Source: Hexactinellida sp. DTS-2022 (lineage: Eukaryota; Porifera; Hexactinellida). From it: 64,000 nucleotides of DNA. The translations under genes and the position numbers were made by a program. This document shows positions 24,909-35,617 of the stretch, piece by piece. The stretch lies in contig JAPNXP010000018.1 of NCBI GenBank assembly GCA_028753945.1, positions 2,977,643 to 3,041,642 of the forward strand, written 5' to 3'. Under the pieces are notes generated by a model. That model worked only from the letters and a program-made list of their open reading frames with translations. It searched no databases and had not been told where the DNA came from. Positions within the stretch are counted from its first letter, which is position 1, and every line of letters starts with the position of its first letter.

Positions 24909-25078
24909 GTTATTATTATTATAACTTACAGTTTATTAATTGAAATTGTTTATTCATATTCTTTAGTTTCAACTTATGATAATTAGTAATTAAAATTGAC
25001 TCAACTTATGATAATCAGTAATTACATTGATTCAACTTAGTAATAGAGTTGGCTTCTATTTTCCGATGATCAATTATA

Positions 25079-25330
25079 CCATAACTAGTGTCGCGGCAGA
25101 GCACAACCACACAACAAGCGCTTTGCGGTTGTTGTGTGGTATAATTATTCTACAGTTATTATCGCATAAATATGCTAAGATAGTAATTTTTGAAGATCAC
25201 GTTATCATCCTCAATAAGTAATCATATTAATAGTCTGGTGTGACCAACATGTCTGCATCACAACGCACATGTCTTATTGAATTTTCAGATTATAAACTTG
25301 TGGAAATTTCGAATTTTGAGCGATTAAATT
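25079..25330 (+). repeat. Dispersed repeat 'R', copy 2
   Basis: It starts at ATAACTAGTG-TCGCGGCAGAGCACAACCACAC. An imperfect hairpin follows at 25106-25140 (GTGTGG/CCACAC arms around GCTTTGC), and then CTGGTGTGACCAACATGTC at 25236-25254. Order and spacing match copy 4 at 35.6 kb. Confidence 0.72.
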
Positions 25331-25480
25331 AATTTTTGAAACCGCCCGTTCTTCAATCAACCTGAAACAAACAAATATACAGGTAAACCTCCCAAAGCGG
25401 CACTCTCGAGATAATGCACATTCCCATTCCTCAGATTGATTTCCTGTACAATAGAACTTATTGTACATCTCAGATAGAAC

Positions 25481-25970
25481 CAGAGATGGATCAACCGGGG
25501 GGGGGGGAGTTCAGGGGGTTGCACCCCCCAAAGAATTGCTCAGGGGGAGTGCGAACCCCCTCCCTAAGAATTTAATATTATAATCCCAAAATTATATCTA
25601 GGGACTGGCACAATTTCCGAGATTGTTTGAGAGAAATTTATCAGAGTTCTTTCCCTATCTCCCTATCATAAATGCTTAGTTTATAAATTTATTAATCGTT
25701 AACTGTATATTAGTTGTGATTGTTGGTTAATGGATAGTTTATTAACTAATTATTAATCTATAGTTATATATAAATTTAGAATAGATTTCTTTGGCGTATA
25801 TTAAATACATTTCAACTTTCTTAAAAGATGCTTTCTCAAATGCAGTTCTTAAAAAAGTACATGCAAAAACTGGCACAGTTTACCCAAAGGCGCTTCCCAC
25901 GGGTCCACAATTATTATGCCCAACCCTGGACATTGCACCCCCCAGATATTTTGTGCTGGATCCATCCCTG
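25481..25970. mobile_element. hAT-like MITE, CAGGGATGG-TCCA family, copy 2 (inverted)
   Basis: Termini are CAGAGATGGATC and GGATCCATCCCTG. This is the inverted partner of 24416-24908. The flanking 8 bp match at 5 of 8 positions (GATAGAAC and AAAATAAC). Near the left end there is a run of 11 G. Confidence 0.8.
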
Positions 25971-26000
25971 AAAATAACTAAATTAGGAACAAAATTAGAG

Positions 26001-26135
26001 ATAATTTATTTATATCGCAGCTCTATCACAGCTCAGGATAACAATTAATTGTTATCCTGAGCTGTGATAGAGCTGCGATATAAATAAATTATTGTCAAAA
26101 CTGTATTCTTGTTAACAAGAATACAGTTTTGACAA
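26001..26135. repeat. Two abutting perfect palindromes (92 bp and 44 bp)
   Basis: 26001-26092 is a perfect palindrome with 46-bp arms, no spacer, and a centre between 26046 and 26047 (CAATT|AATTG). 26092-26135 is a second perfect palindrome with 22-bp arms centred at GTT|AAC (26113/26114). They share base 26092. I checked every base pair by hand. No other copy was seen in the window. Confidence 0.95.
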
Positions 26136-26929
26136 ATAATTAATAGATTAAACATCCGGATTACTTGGGGTCAAAGGTATAAATAGAAAAACCCCATTTT
26201 CATTTTCACTTTCAATTGAAATTCAATTAACTTTCAGTTTCAATTTCACATTCCAGGGAATCCGCGAGTTAATTAAATTCAAAACATCATAGCAATGTAC
26301 AAACCACTATTACTAGATTGATAATATTAAATACTGGATTATATTTATAAACGGATAATTTTTATGTTTACAAATGTGGAATTCGAATAATTAGGTATGG
26401 GTTTCATAACTCAAAGGCTTCAAATATGCGATAGCGTATTAAATATAAATGATATTGGTCAATACAAATTCCGGATAAGGCAAACTAATTTTAACGGTCT
26501 CCTGGTGTTCGTACTAACGAGGTTATACTGTATATTTCCATCTTTCTTACACATAAGCCGCATAGCCAGTTAACGGCTAACAAGCTATGCCATTGTATAG
26601 TGGAACCCATGTAAAGAAAAAGAGTATTTCAATAAATTTTTATTAAAAAAACAAACAGTGAATTCCAAGCGTACAAGAGAATAATCTAAAGTCGAAGTGT
26701 ATAAAGTTTAATAACACAAATTGCAGATATTTAAAGGAAGACATTCCATCAAGTATTAGAAGCCTTTGCACAGTGGCACACCCCCTGGAACTAGGAAATA
26801 TTTCTAATATCTTATAAAATATCCAAACGTAGTCTATCTGATAGAGCATTGTCTAATATCTAAGGTTGCAGTTAATTGCGATACATGCCAATTCCTATGA
26901 CAATATATGCAAGTTTATCCAAGGCATGA
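26136..26929. other. AT-rich intron, with half of a dispersed repeat pair
   Basis: About 26763-26873 is an inverted copy of about 36689-36800. Shared blocks include CAGTGGCACACC, AACTAGGAAATATTT and TATAAAATATCCAAACG. A short stretch (26196-26250) is rich in TTTCA-type repeats. No gene was seen. Confidence 0.55.
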
Positions 26930-27740
26930 ATCAATGGTTTACAATTTGGAAAGGTTCTGAAAGACTTGGTTTGTCGAAACAACCTTTAACGCATTAATCA
27001 CCACCAAAAATTCTTTTTCTGACTTGTCATCTGAATTAATCCAAGAAGGTGTTAAATGGCCGATTTCAAACGGATTCTTTGGGAAAGGCGTTTCTCGCAA
27101 AATAGGCAAATTAGTGGTCGCAGTTTCATAGTCAGCTTGACTGAAGTTTTTATGTCTGAATAAATTTTTATCATACAAGATATTACTCAACCACGATATA
27201 GATCATACCAAATTACAATACTCTACAACTGATGCTTTCAATAAGAAAATTACTGAGTTTTTGGCTATAAATTTCCTTAGTAACTTACTCGAGCAGCTTG
27301 TAATATCATATGATACAAAATACGTTGTAACCTAAATTTCAGGTTATATAACTCGTTCACTTCTTAAACAATCTAAATGCCAAAACTGTTTTGATTTTCT
27401 TCCTAAAGATGCCATTACTTCTTTTGTAAGCGCATTAAATAGGGGCGGCCTTCAATTACCTTCGTTAATCCTCCACAGTTATGTAGAAACACCATTTTTC
27501 GTTGCCCAGTATTTAGAACAAAGATCACAGCTATTATGTTGCCATTCAAGATTATTATTTAACGTCTACTTGAGGTGATGTCAAACCAATGGGATACTAC
27601 ATTTACTTGTGAATCACATTACGTTGCCCTCCGAAAATAAAAAATTATATTATTGCTAACCTATACCTAACTGGACTTTCAAGGGAAATCAGTGAAACTA
27701 GGCTTAAAGATCAAGTAGAATCATTTAAGGCTGACAAACT
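26930..27740 (+). pseudogene. P-like transposase C-terminal relic, second P family
   Basis: The pieces read SERLGLSKQ (about 26955), ERRFSQNRQISGRSFIVSLT (about 27083-27145) and FISGYITRSLLKQSKCQNCF (about 27340-27395), and then LNRGGLQLPS (about 27443). This is the C-terminal order of THAP9/P-type transposases: the ERRF-YRQ-SG block, then the GY-K-C-C block. Stops and frame changes abound. It resembles the relic at 7088-8865 more than P elements A to C. No terminal repeats were identified. Confidence 0.7.
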
Positions 27741-28256
27741 TAAAAATAATCTATCATGATTTTGTTTAAATGGTAGTTCTATGTTTACTCTTGTAGTAAT
27801 ATAATCATGTTTCCTCTAAAGGAACACAAATTTCATGCTGAAGTTGAACTACTAATATAGAGAAGGAAGTGCTATAGAGTGGCACTTTCAACAATCTATA
27901 GGATTACAGTATAAAATATGAATTAATGTAGAGATATTTGGATATATCTAATGAATATAAATAATGCTACCGTCATCATAAAATAGGGCCTAAACACAAA
28001 ACTACATTCCTAAGTACCTCTAAAATGGTCCCAATAGATTCGCCATACCTGACTACCGAGTAGTGGATATTATCTAGAGTGATAAGAGACTAGATTACAC
28101 GAGAGAGAATATTCAAGAATGGCCTCTCTCTTTTTCTCATTTTCGGTTAGTTGCCCATCTGTATAGTAAGTAGTCTATAACTAACCAGCCAAAAGTATTT
28201 CAATTATATGAATTTTAATGCAGACACAATAATAGTCTGATAACTTATTATCGACT
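27741..28256. other. Intron DNA, nothing recognised
   Basis: AT-rich DNA with no exon, termini or repeat partner found. Confidence 0.45.
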
Positions 28257-28264
28257 GTTGAAAC

Positions 28265-28475
28265 CAGGCTTTCATCAGACAAAGATTTCTGCGCGCCTAG
28301 ATTTAGTTGAGCTCGTTCATTTTCCATTTTGTACGCCTAGTTTACACATTTTGTATTAAGTCTATGGGAGATCTCTCGATACTGTACGCCTAGACACGAT
28401 TTTTGTACGCCTAGATTAAAATCCATCCAAATTACGCTCATTTAGGAGCGCCCAATACGCCTGGATTACACCCTG
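28265..28475. mobile_element. hAT-type MITE, CAGGGTTTCATCCAGGCG family, copy 2
   Basis: Termini are CAGGCTTTCATCAGA and GCCTGGATTACACCCTG, with several internal TACGCCTAGA motifs. It has a perfect 8-bp duplication, GTTGAAAC, at 28257-28264 and 28476-28483. It is inverted relative to 5342-5526. Confidence 0.92.
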
Positions 28476-28810
28476 GTTGAAACTACTCTGAAACGACTAT
28501 AAATATATTACTATGGATATAAATAACAAAATATTGTAATTTCAATTCATTTTAGCCATTATCCATGAAATGGCATAAGTGACTCCGCCACATGCCACTT
28601 GTGGCATAAATGGGAATTTGGCAGTATCTCAGTAGAAACTAAATTTGCAACAAAACCCGATTTGCTAATAAAGCAACACCACTGTAGGTAATTTTATTGT
28701 AGAATTAATCCAGAATCCAGTATAATAACCTAGTAATTCGCAGTTCAAAAATCCTAACAAAAACGAATTAGTCTTCCTTCAGGCTATTTATTTTTTGTGC
28801 GTATTGCGCC

Positions 28811-28937
28811 CAGAGGCAGAGGCAGAGCCAGTGGGGCAGGGATGATTCATCCCCCCCCGCTGTGAGCATCAAATGCTCATAGAGATTCCCCCTGAAACCC
28901 TCTGCCCACCATGCCGAAAATCCTGGCTCCGCCTCTG
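28811..28937. mobile_element. Short hAT-type MITE (CAGAGGC-GAGCCAG)
   Basis: A 127-bp element with termini CAGAGGCAGAGGCAGAGCC and GGCTCCGCCTCTG. The 8-bp duplication is ATTGCGCC and ATTGAGCC (28803-28810 and 28938-28945), with one mismatch. Its ends resemble those of the element at 39174-39517. Confidence 0.88.
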
Positions 28938-29032
28938 ATTGAGCCCAGAGTATTTACCGATTATATAATTCTTGGGAGAATCCTACATATCTATATTTGA
29001 AAAGAAATACTGAATATACAATACAAACCTAC

Positions 29033-29187
29033 CTATCAATTTCAGTTTCATTTTTATTGCCTTCAATAAGAATTTCTGGATGTTCTTCCATCTGAGAAAT
29101 TTGAGAAGAGAAATGAGACTTAGTAGTAAATTGATCTGAGTCAAGTAAACTGGTGAAACCAAATTCCTCTTTCGTTTTGCAATAAAC
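29033..29187 (-). CDS. UBR4: UBR4 exon (E3)
   Basis: The acceptor is ATTAG and the donor is GATAG|GTAGGT. The exon starts in phase 0 and has 51 open codons plus two bases (AG), which join the G of exon E4 to give Arg. The translation begins VYCKTKEEFGF, matching the IYGKTKEQFGW motif I know from vertebrate UBR4. An acidic, Ser/Thr-rich linker follows (SQISQMEEHPE, GNKNETEID). The linker is poorly conserved, as expected for this part of the protein. The intron to E4 is 11,061 bp. Confidence 0.92.
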
Positions 29188-29491
29188 CTAATGGAATAAA
29201 TTCGTTAGTAATATTTCATAGTGATCATAAATAAAATATAAAACAATTAAATGATAAAAAGATTGACATGACTCAGAAAATTGCACTATATTCAATTGTC
29301 AATCAAAGATTTGTCTTGACAAACGTTAATTTTACAAGTTTAGTCAATCTAAATCCTCAGTAAATTCGGTTAATATTCGGTGTAGTGAATTTACAATTTT
29401 CAATTATCCAAAATATTTTCCCCGTTGATTCGGAGGCTTAGTTATAAAATCTTTCAAAAAATTATGGATCTTCATATTATGACGATAAGTA

Positions 29492-30360
29492 CTATTTTTA
29501 CTGTGCCGATTATACTATAATATAGTGGCCCAGTATTGGAATCACTGCCTTTATTATTATTATTCTATATTTTTTCTCCGTAGACGGTGCCCTGGCCAGA
29601 GCTTAATTGTTGATGGGCTGAAACTTGGCATGTAGGCGCGATTGGACCGTCTAATTTGCACCTGGGGTTACGATCTTTGATTATCAAATTTTGGACACAT
29701 TTTTAACACCTTTCAAAATTTGTCTGGTCCATAACTCAAAAAATGTTTTACTAAACCCCCAAATTTTATTTCATATTTGGATTCACCATAAAATTCTGCG
29801 TCTGATGGGAGAAGAAACATTTCAATAAAGGGGTCAATTTCTGCCATAAATGGGGGTTGAAATTTCTTTGTTTACTCACACTTCAATTTCAGTAAAGTGT
29901 TAAATCTAATTCTATTGTTTCAACTCGCGATAATTATATTGATTTAACTTATAAATTCCAGCTGGCTTCTATTTAATTGTAGTATTACTATACAATGGAT
30001 TAAATAAAATATAATTATATAAGGAATTTATTGACTTTACTCTACTCACCGTGGATAACATTGCTAAAATAAATAACTAATAATATAATTTATTATCAGT
30101 ACATAATAAATAAATGGCATTAAACTCAAGATGGTTTATGATAGAAACAACTTCAAATTATCTACCGTTCCTTGTGAATCGGACCAATTAACAAATTGTT
30201 CTTGACACCCTATGGCGTTGATGACTTGGCGGAAAAAAATCCAAAATTGCAGCAGTGCTGACAGCATGTTCCTTTGGAGGCACTATCAATAAACCACCAC
30301 CAAAATATAGTGCCACCAAAGGAACATGCGTCGGCACAGGCTGCAATTTTGGATTTTTTG
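29492..30360. repeat. Composite repeat X-Y-Z, copy 1
   Basis: Three modules lie in order. X (about 29492-29558) is an ACTGTGCCGA-TATACTATA-TATAGTGGCCC block. Y (about 29574-30231) starts CTCCGTAGACGGTGCCCTGG and includes GCACCTGGGGTTACGAT. Z (30232-30359) is a large imperfect hairpin with arms from AAAATCCAAAATTGCAGC to TGTTCCTTTGG and their complement. The same order recurs at 61.2-62.3 kb, with the modules reiterated to 63.86 kb. It encodes nothing recognised. Confidence 0.85.
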
Positions 30361-31527
30361 AATGTAAATTCAAAATAAAGAACGCAATTGCAAATTAATA
30401 CAGTATTAACTCAATTCATGAAAAATTCAATCGTCTACTTAATGTTCTTGTTAGCTTAACAAGAACATTCAAATTTTAAATTAAAATAACATTTATAAAT
30501 TATCAAGAGAAAGTCATAGTTCATAGCTTAATTGGTAGCTAAATAAATAGCTTTTAATGTAAATTTCATCTACGGTTATTATTGATTAAATATATATTAT
30601 CATGCAATTAATATGGAAGTAATCACAAAGCAACTTAATTTTACTTAACAAATACAATCTATATTACGGCGCTAGAATAATCTCCTACTAAAAATTAACG
30701 TCATAGCCCGAATAATCGCCTACCTAACTATTGGAGTAAATATTGTGTATAATAAAATTAAATAATATTATTAATAATAGTATAAATAACTTTCAAAATT
30801 AGATCTTATTTGAAAAGGAATACACAAGCTCGAGCGCCGGCGACCCGCCCGAGCAACGGGTGCACAAGTAGAAATGATAAACCAAACCGGGGGGGGGGGG
30901 GCAAGCCCCTGCACTCTCCTTCGATAAATTGACCGGAGCAACGGGTGCACCCGTGCCGCCGGCGCCCTAGACAAGTAGGAAACTCTAGAAGAGACTGACA
31001 TATACGGTATTTTAAATTCTTCTTTATAAGAAAGCACTTGAATATTGATTTTACTGAGATTGATATAATTATCAGAAGCCAAGTAATCAAAACATAAATT
31101 AAGCAGGAAAATATATGGAGTAATTTAAACTTGCAAAATTCTTGCGAGAATATATGAGATTGCGTAGTAAACTAGCAGCGCTTTGAAGATCCAGGAAGCA
31201 AAATCAACATGTAGTATAAAAACTTGAGCCACCTTTATGTATTATGTTTAACAAATTATACTTGTCAAGCAAAAAATATTTAATTTGGTTCCCTCATCGG
31301 TAGGGAATTCATATTTGGCTTCAGGAAATACGTAATACGTATATGAACATTTAAATTGGTTGCGTTCAGTAATTAAAATTTCATTATAAAATGATTATTC
31401 AAGTACCAACAGATCCATTCATATTTTGGTATCCATGAGTTTAGCGAGAAATAATAAGGAATACACGCTTAGGGATAGCAGGATGCAATAACAGAGTACA
31501 GCAATATATCCCTCCTTCTAACATAGA
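30361..31527. other. AT-rich intron with one GC-rich patch
   Basis: A GC-rich patch at about 30829-30972 stands out. It includes a run of 13 G (30889-30901) and two copies of GAGCAACGGGTGCAC (30851-30865 and 30936-30950). A TGTTCTTGTTAGCTTAACAAGAACA hairpin-like sequence is at about 30441-30465. No gene was seen. Confidence 0.55.
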
Positions 31528-33451
31528 CTAATATAATGCAAAAAGATGAAAATGAAAAGGAAGGATAATTTCATATTCGGTTATATCGGATTGCTTCATC
31601 ACAAATATCAATAGAACATTTGCCAACAAGGTTGAGTGAATATGCGCCACATGGAATGTAGAAGGCCAATGGGTTTTTGTGAAGAATCCAGGATTGCATT
31701 CCATTGTATATCCCCGACATGTTCGATGCATTATCGTATGACTGTCCGCGACAATTTTCAATATCAATTCCATTTTCTTTAAGAAATTTACGTATTGTGT
31801 CTGCTAAGTACTCTCCAGTGTGACGTTGACCATTTGTATTAATAAATTTTAAGAAACGTTCAACGGGACCAGTTGATATAACATAGCGCACGATGCAGGT
31901 TAGTTGATCATAATGTTAGATGTCTAGAGTCGAATCAACAGAGATAGAAAGTATCTTGCATTTTGAAGTTCATCAATGATTTTCTGAAAAATCTTATTGC
32001 CCATAACCTCAATAAGTTCTTCACAGATTGTTGATGACAAATATGAAGTGTGACCTCTACCTCTGTTGGCATACTTTTGGATGTGTGACGAAAGTAAAGG
32101 ATCAAATTCTGATATTAGTTCGAGAACTCCAATATAGTTGCCGTTGTGGGATGAACCAATGTTTTCGTCTGAACCACGAAATGCAAGTCCCCTCTCCGCC
32201 AGGAACTTTATCGCACTTACAGCACGACGTAGTATATTGATCCAGTAATAACGTGCTTGAGAGCACTCCTTCTCGATAGCGCTGTCTACACGAGAGTTAT
32301 CCTGTCTGCGAATAAAGAGAGTAGATATCGACTGTCGGTGTTCTGCACTGTTCTCATGTCTACTAATATTTCGTTCTCCATTCTTCCAATCACTGAAGCC
32401 TGGATGTTGAGCAATTGCACTTGAACCCTCGGCAAACAGCATGCATGGGAAACAATATAAACTCCCTTTCGATGGAGAATAGCACAGCCATGTTCGCGGT
32501 GATTTGTCTTTAGTGAGAACATTCACTCTATAGAAGAATGACTTTGAACAATATCGGAATGCAGCGGTTGAGAATTCTCGAACTGATGCAGACATGTCAT
32601 CTTTCCAATGCTGACACTCCTCAATGCCACTTTGAATCCAAAATTCGCGTTTCTCCTCGGAAAGGTTGATCCACCTTCCGATGTCAGGAACGTGTTCAGA
32701 TGCAAGTGATACTGCAGTTTGAGAGATGCTATCAGCAGGGTTGGGGCCGATTACGATTGTAATCGATTACACATTTCGCTGAATAGTAATCGTAATCATA
32801 ATCAGATGATTCTATTAGAGTGTAATCATATCGTAATCGTAATCATGCTATTTTATTAGCGTATTATCTTTGAAATTAAGGATATATTATCAATTCGTAG
32901 GATTGCACCTGCGAAAGTGCTTTTATTCAATAACAGTCACATTAATTTGAATTCCATCATAATATATACTGTAACAGTGAAATTGACACTTTTAATTATT
33001 GTAAGTACTTTTAGATTCGAATTTATCAGACTTGGCCAGACCGCATTTAGTATACATTTTGAGTTATTTTCATAATTGTAATCATAACAAGTTTATAGTA
33101 ATTGTAATCGTAATCGTAATCACAAATAAATTATAGAACGTAATCGTAATCGTAATCATAATCGTTTAAAAAATATAAATCGTAATCGTAATCATCTGAA
33201 AGTAATCGGCCCCAACCCTGGCTATCAGTTAGAAGTGAAACGTTTGGGTCCGTTTCTGCAGAATGTTCATGTGCTGAATCTTCACTCAACATTGCCTCAG
33301 TTTCACTTATGTTGGTTGAGACATCATTTGTTGATCCAAAGTATGTGGACAGTTTAGTAGTTTTAGATATTACCTCTTGGTGTCGACAAGCTTTCTCCTT
33401 TCTCTCCCGTTCTTTTTCTGCTCCGCCTTTGTATTTTCTAAAACTTGTCAT
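31528..33451 (-). pseudogene. hAT transposase relic, ZMYM1-like (TTF finger, DUF4371)
   Basis: The N-terminus MTSFRKYKGGAEKERERKEK (33451 down) is basic. It is followed, after a nested MITE, by a spacer with VPDIGRWINLSEEKREFW, a TTF-type finger region (WLCYSPSKGSLYCFPCMLF, WKNGERNISRHENSAEH) and the DUF4371 region (RGLAFRGSDE, NGNYIGVLELISEFDPLL). A frame change near 31910 leads to RCIVRYVISTGPVERFL-like sequence and CRGQSYDNASNMSG, the hallmark of this hAT lineage (second catalytic Asp region). The hATC end is missing. Only two or three lesions are visible besides the MITE, so it is among the better-preserved hATs here. A CAGGCCCGG terminus at 33690 may be its 5' end. Confidence 0.87.
32736..33220. 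mobile_element. hAT-type MITE rich in GTAATC repeats
   Basis: A 485-bp element with termini CAGGGTTGGGGCCGATTACG and its inverted copy ending CCCAACCCTG. It has a perfect 8-bp duplication, GCTATCAG, at 32728-32735 and 33221-33228. Both ends run into GTAATC/CGATTA simple repeats. It interrupts the hAT transposase at 31528-33451 between its basic N-terminus and the finger domain, so it is younger than that gene. Confidence 0.93.
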
Positions 33452-33624
33452 TTTCTATAATTATAATAATCTAATACACTAACAGGAGAAGATTTATATT
33501 TAGCACAAATTTTCACAATAATGTGTATAATTTCTTTGTTACGTGATATTATATAAATATATATTGTTTCAAGTAGCCCATAAAAAAATTCCCATAACTC
33601 AGGACGATCAATGATGCCAGTTTT

Positions 33625-33690
33625 CAGGGCCGGTAAAAATCGGGGGCCGGAGGCAACTGCCTCCATTGCCTCATGGATAATCCGGGCCTG
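33625..33690. mobile_element. CAGGCCCGG terminus, probable 5' end of the hAT above
   Basis: 66 bp bounded by CAGGGCCGGTAAAAAT and ATAATCCGGGCCTG. The right end, read inward on the minus strand, is of the same type as the ends of the elements at 42297 and 45605. It may be the 5' terminus of the hAT relic 31528-33451, or a minimal element. No flanking duplication was found. Confidence 0.45.
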
Positions 33691-33877
33691 TCAATATCGC
33701 ATGATGACGTAATCACTAAAATTTCACATAGTAAATGGACTATTTACCCTTTATAGTGAATGTTAGAAGTATATAAACCACACACCAACCGCGATGCGGT
33801 TGGTGTGTGGTTGTGATCTGCAGCGAAGCGACATAGCTAGCGTGGCTAGTGCATATAATTTAGCTAATATGCACTAG
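33691..33877 (-). repeat. Dispersed repeat 'R', copy 3, with perfect hairpin
   Basis: The reverse complement matches 35625-35810. It contains a perfect hairpin at 33776-33812 with 17-bp arms (AACCACACACCAACCGC) and a 3-nt loop (GAT). GCTTCGC-type motifs lie next to it, and a TGATTACGTCATCATG block is at the far side. Confidence 0.8.
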
Positions 33878-33879
33878 CG

Positions 33880-34016
33880 ATGTCAAGATTTACCTATTTC
33901 CATGGTTCCACACTAGGGAATCTCAGAGGCCAAGGGTACGACGGTGCATCGAATTTGAGCAGAAAGGAAGGCGGGCTGCAGATGAAATTGCGAAAAGATG
34001 TCCCGAGGGCTCTATG
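33880..34016 (+). pseudogene. hAT transposase fragment
   Basis: The frame reads GNLRGQGYDGASNLSRKEGG (about 33916-33975) and then MKLRKDVPRA. This is the CRGQ-YD-ASNMSG catalytic-region hallmark of TTF/DUF4371 hATs. It stops where the MITE at 34017 begins. A hAT C-terminal piece at 37490-37752 on the same strand could belong to the same original element. Confidence 0.7.
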
Positions 34017-34473
34017 CAGGGGCGGCGCTAGGTATTTTCACCAGGGGCGCATAGGGGTCGCAGAGTATTTTCAGGGGATTGCAATAAAAATGAAGGGAAA
34101 TAAAAAATGCGTTAGTTTATTCTATTTCATGATTTAAAAACTTCTGTTGATTTTATGATTTAAAAAATAGCATTTTTGTGTTGTTATTAGTTGTTATTAA
34201 TAGTGTGCACTTATAGTATAAAACTATAGTAGAACCCTACTATAAGGTTTTATTAGAAGAAGCACACTACAAAAGTGTATATTAGTATATGAAACTTTAC
34301 TACTATTATTTGCCATTCATTATTAACAAAGTTTTTTCTAATCCAAAATACATAGAAGTGAAATCACAAATTTTCACAAAACTATTGATTAAATCCTGCG
34401 CCCTGTAGGGGGCGCAGGATTTTGATCAGGGGGCGCAGCTGCGCCCCCTGCGCCCCCTCTAAAGCCGCCACTG
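34017..34473. mobile_element. hAT-type MITE, copy 2 (CAGTGGCGGC family)
   Basis: A 457-bp element with ends CAGGGGCGGCGCTAGG and AAAGCCGCCACTG. The 8-bp duplication is GCTCTATG and GCTCAATG (34009-34016 and 34474-34481), with one mismatch. It is the inverted homologue of 233-637 and has an extra GGGCGC-rich segment near 34402-34456. Confidence 0.9.
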
Positions 34474-34481
34474 GCTCAATG

Positions 34482-35215
34482 GATATACTTTTCGGACACA
34501 GTGGAATCTTGTGGTGAAGCACTGCATGGAAGGGCCTGACAAAAATGACATGGATTACGCAAATCTAGAAGCTCCGTGGAGCTGTTATGTTCATCAAAGG
34601 ATCACCCAAATGCTTCAAAAGATATGGTTGCGGAAGATGCCAACCACTATTCCAAGGATTTAGACCGCTCTATCCAAATAGGTGGCTCATGATGCTCGAG
34701 AGTGTGTACAGCCTCCATGTGCACAAGACAATTGCACTCAATCTTATCGAAGAGGCGCAAAATGATGCGTCTCTGAAGGACGACAACCGTGCTATGGCTC
34801 AATCCTATGTTCGAAGTCTGGAAGACTTCGACACCTACCTCTGAATGCGAGTATACCAAAAGCTTGTTCTCGTCACCAACCCCATTCCACAAGCAGTGCC
34901 AAGGGCGCAAGGTGACAGTTGGAGATGTACGGGGTCGGGTGAGTACTTTGGTCACCTCTGTCCGGCCTAGCAGCAAATGACGCTACAGCAGTCTACTTCT
35001 ACCTCACGTGCAAATCCCAGGCTGCTGAACTAAGGATCGATGTGGCCAAACTTCCAAGATTCACGAGGGCGGATCGTGCTTACTACGCCCCCAGGAAGGC
35101 TACAATGGTCGACGGTGAAGATGTGTTTGATGCCGAAGCCGCAAGCATCAAACTTGCACAGTGGCACGAAACAGCCAAAATCTGGACCCAGGCATTTAGG
35201 TTGTAGAAACCATTA
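34482..35215 (+). pseudogene. Unidentified coding-like remnant
   Basis: This stretch is richer in GC than its surroundings and reads like decayed codons. Pieces are LEAPWSCYVHQRITQMLQK (about 34568), NLIEEAQNDASLKDDNRAMA (34740-34800) with SYVRSLEDFDTYL, and, in another frame, FTRADRAYYAPRKATMVDGE and IKLAQWHETAKIWTQAF (35060-35200). I do not recognise the family. It could be part of the hAT to its left, another transposon protein, or a processed host sequence. Confidence 0.45.
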
Positions 35216-35617
35216 TAAACTACATTATTGAGCTATGGGAAATCGAGTTCAAGGAATCATTTGGTGTAATCATAATTATTACATCGTTTCAGGTGTGAAA
35301 TATATGACGTCATTGAAACTTAGTGATTATCAAAAGTTTAATCGTCTACTTGTAAATCCTTCTGGAAGTGTTTCACATCAACTAACCTCCTAATTTGAAA
35401 AGAATATCACCAGTCTCAACTGGGAGTACTATTTGAGAAACTTTATCTTCACACATACTATCATGATGACTATATCAAAAATTTAGTGATTACTCATCAC
35501 CGAGAATTTATGTTATAATTATTATGAAAACAGCTCTAATGTTTTATCAATAATATCCAATAATAAGTGAATCTGCAAGAAGGCTTGATAGCTCAAAACT
35601 ACTAAGCTTGTGATTTA

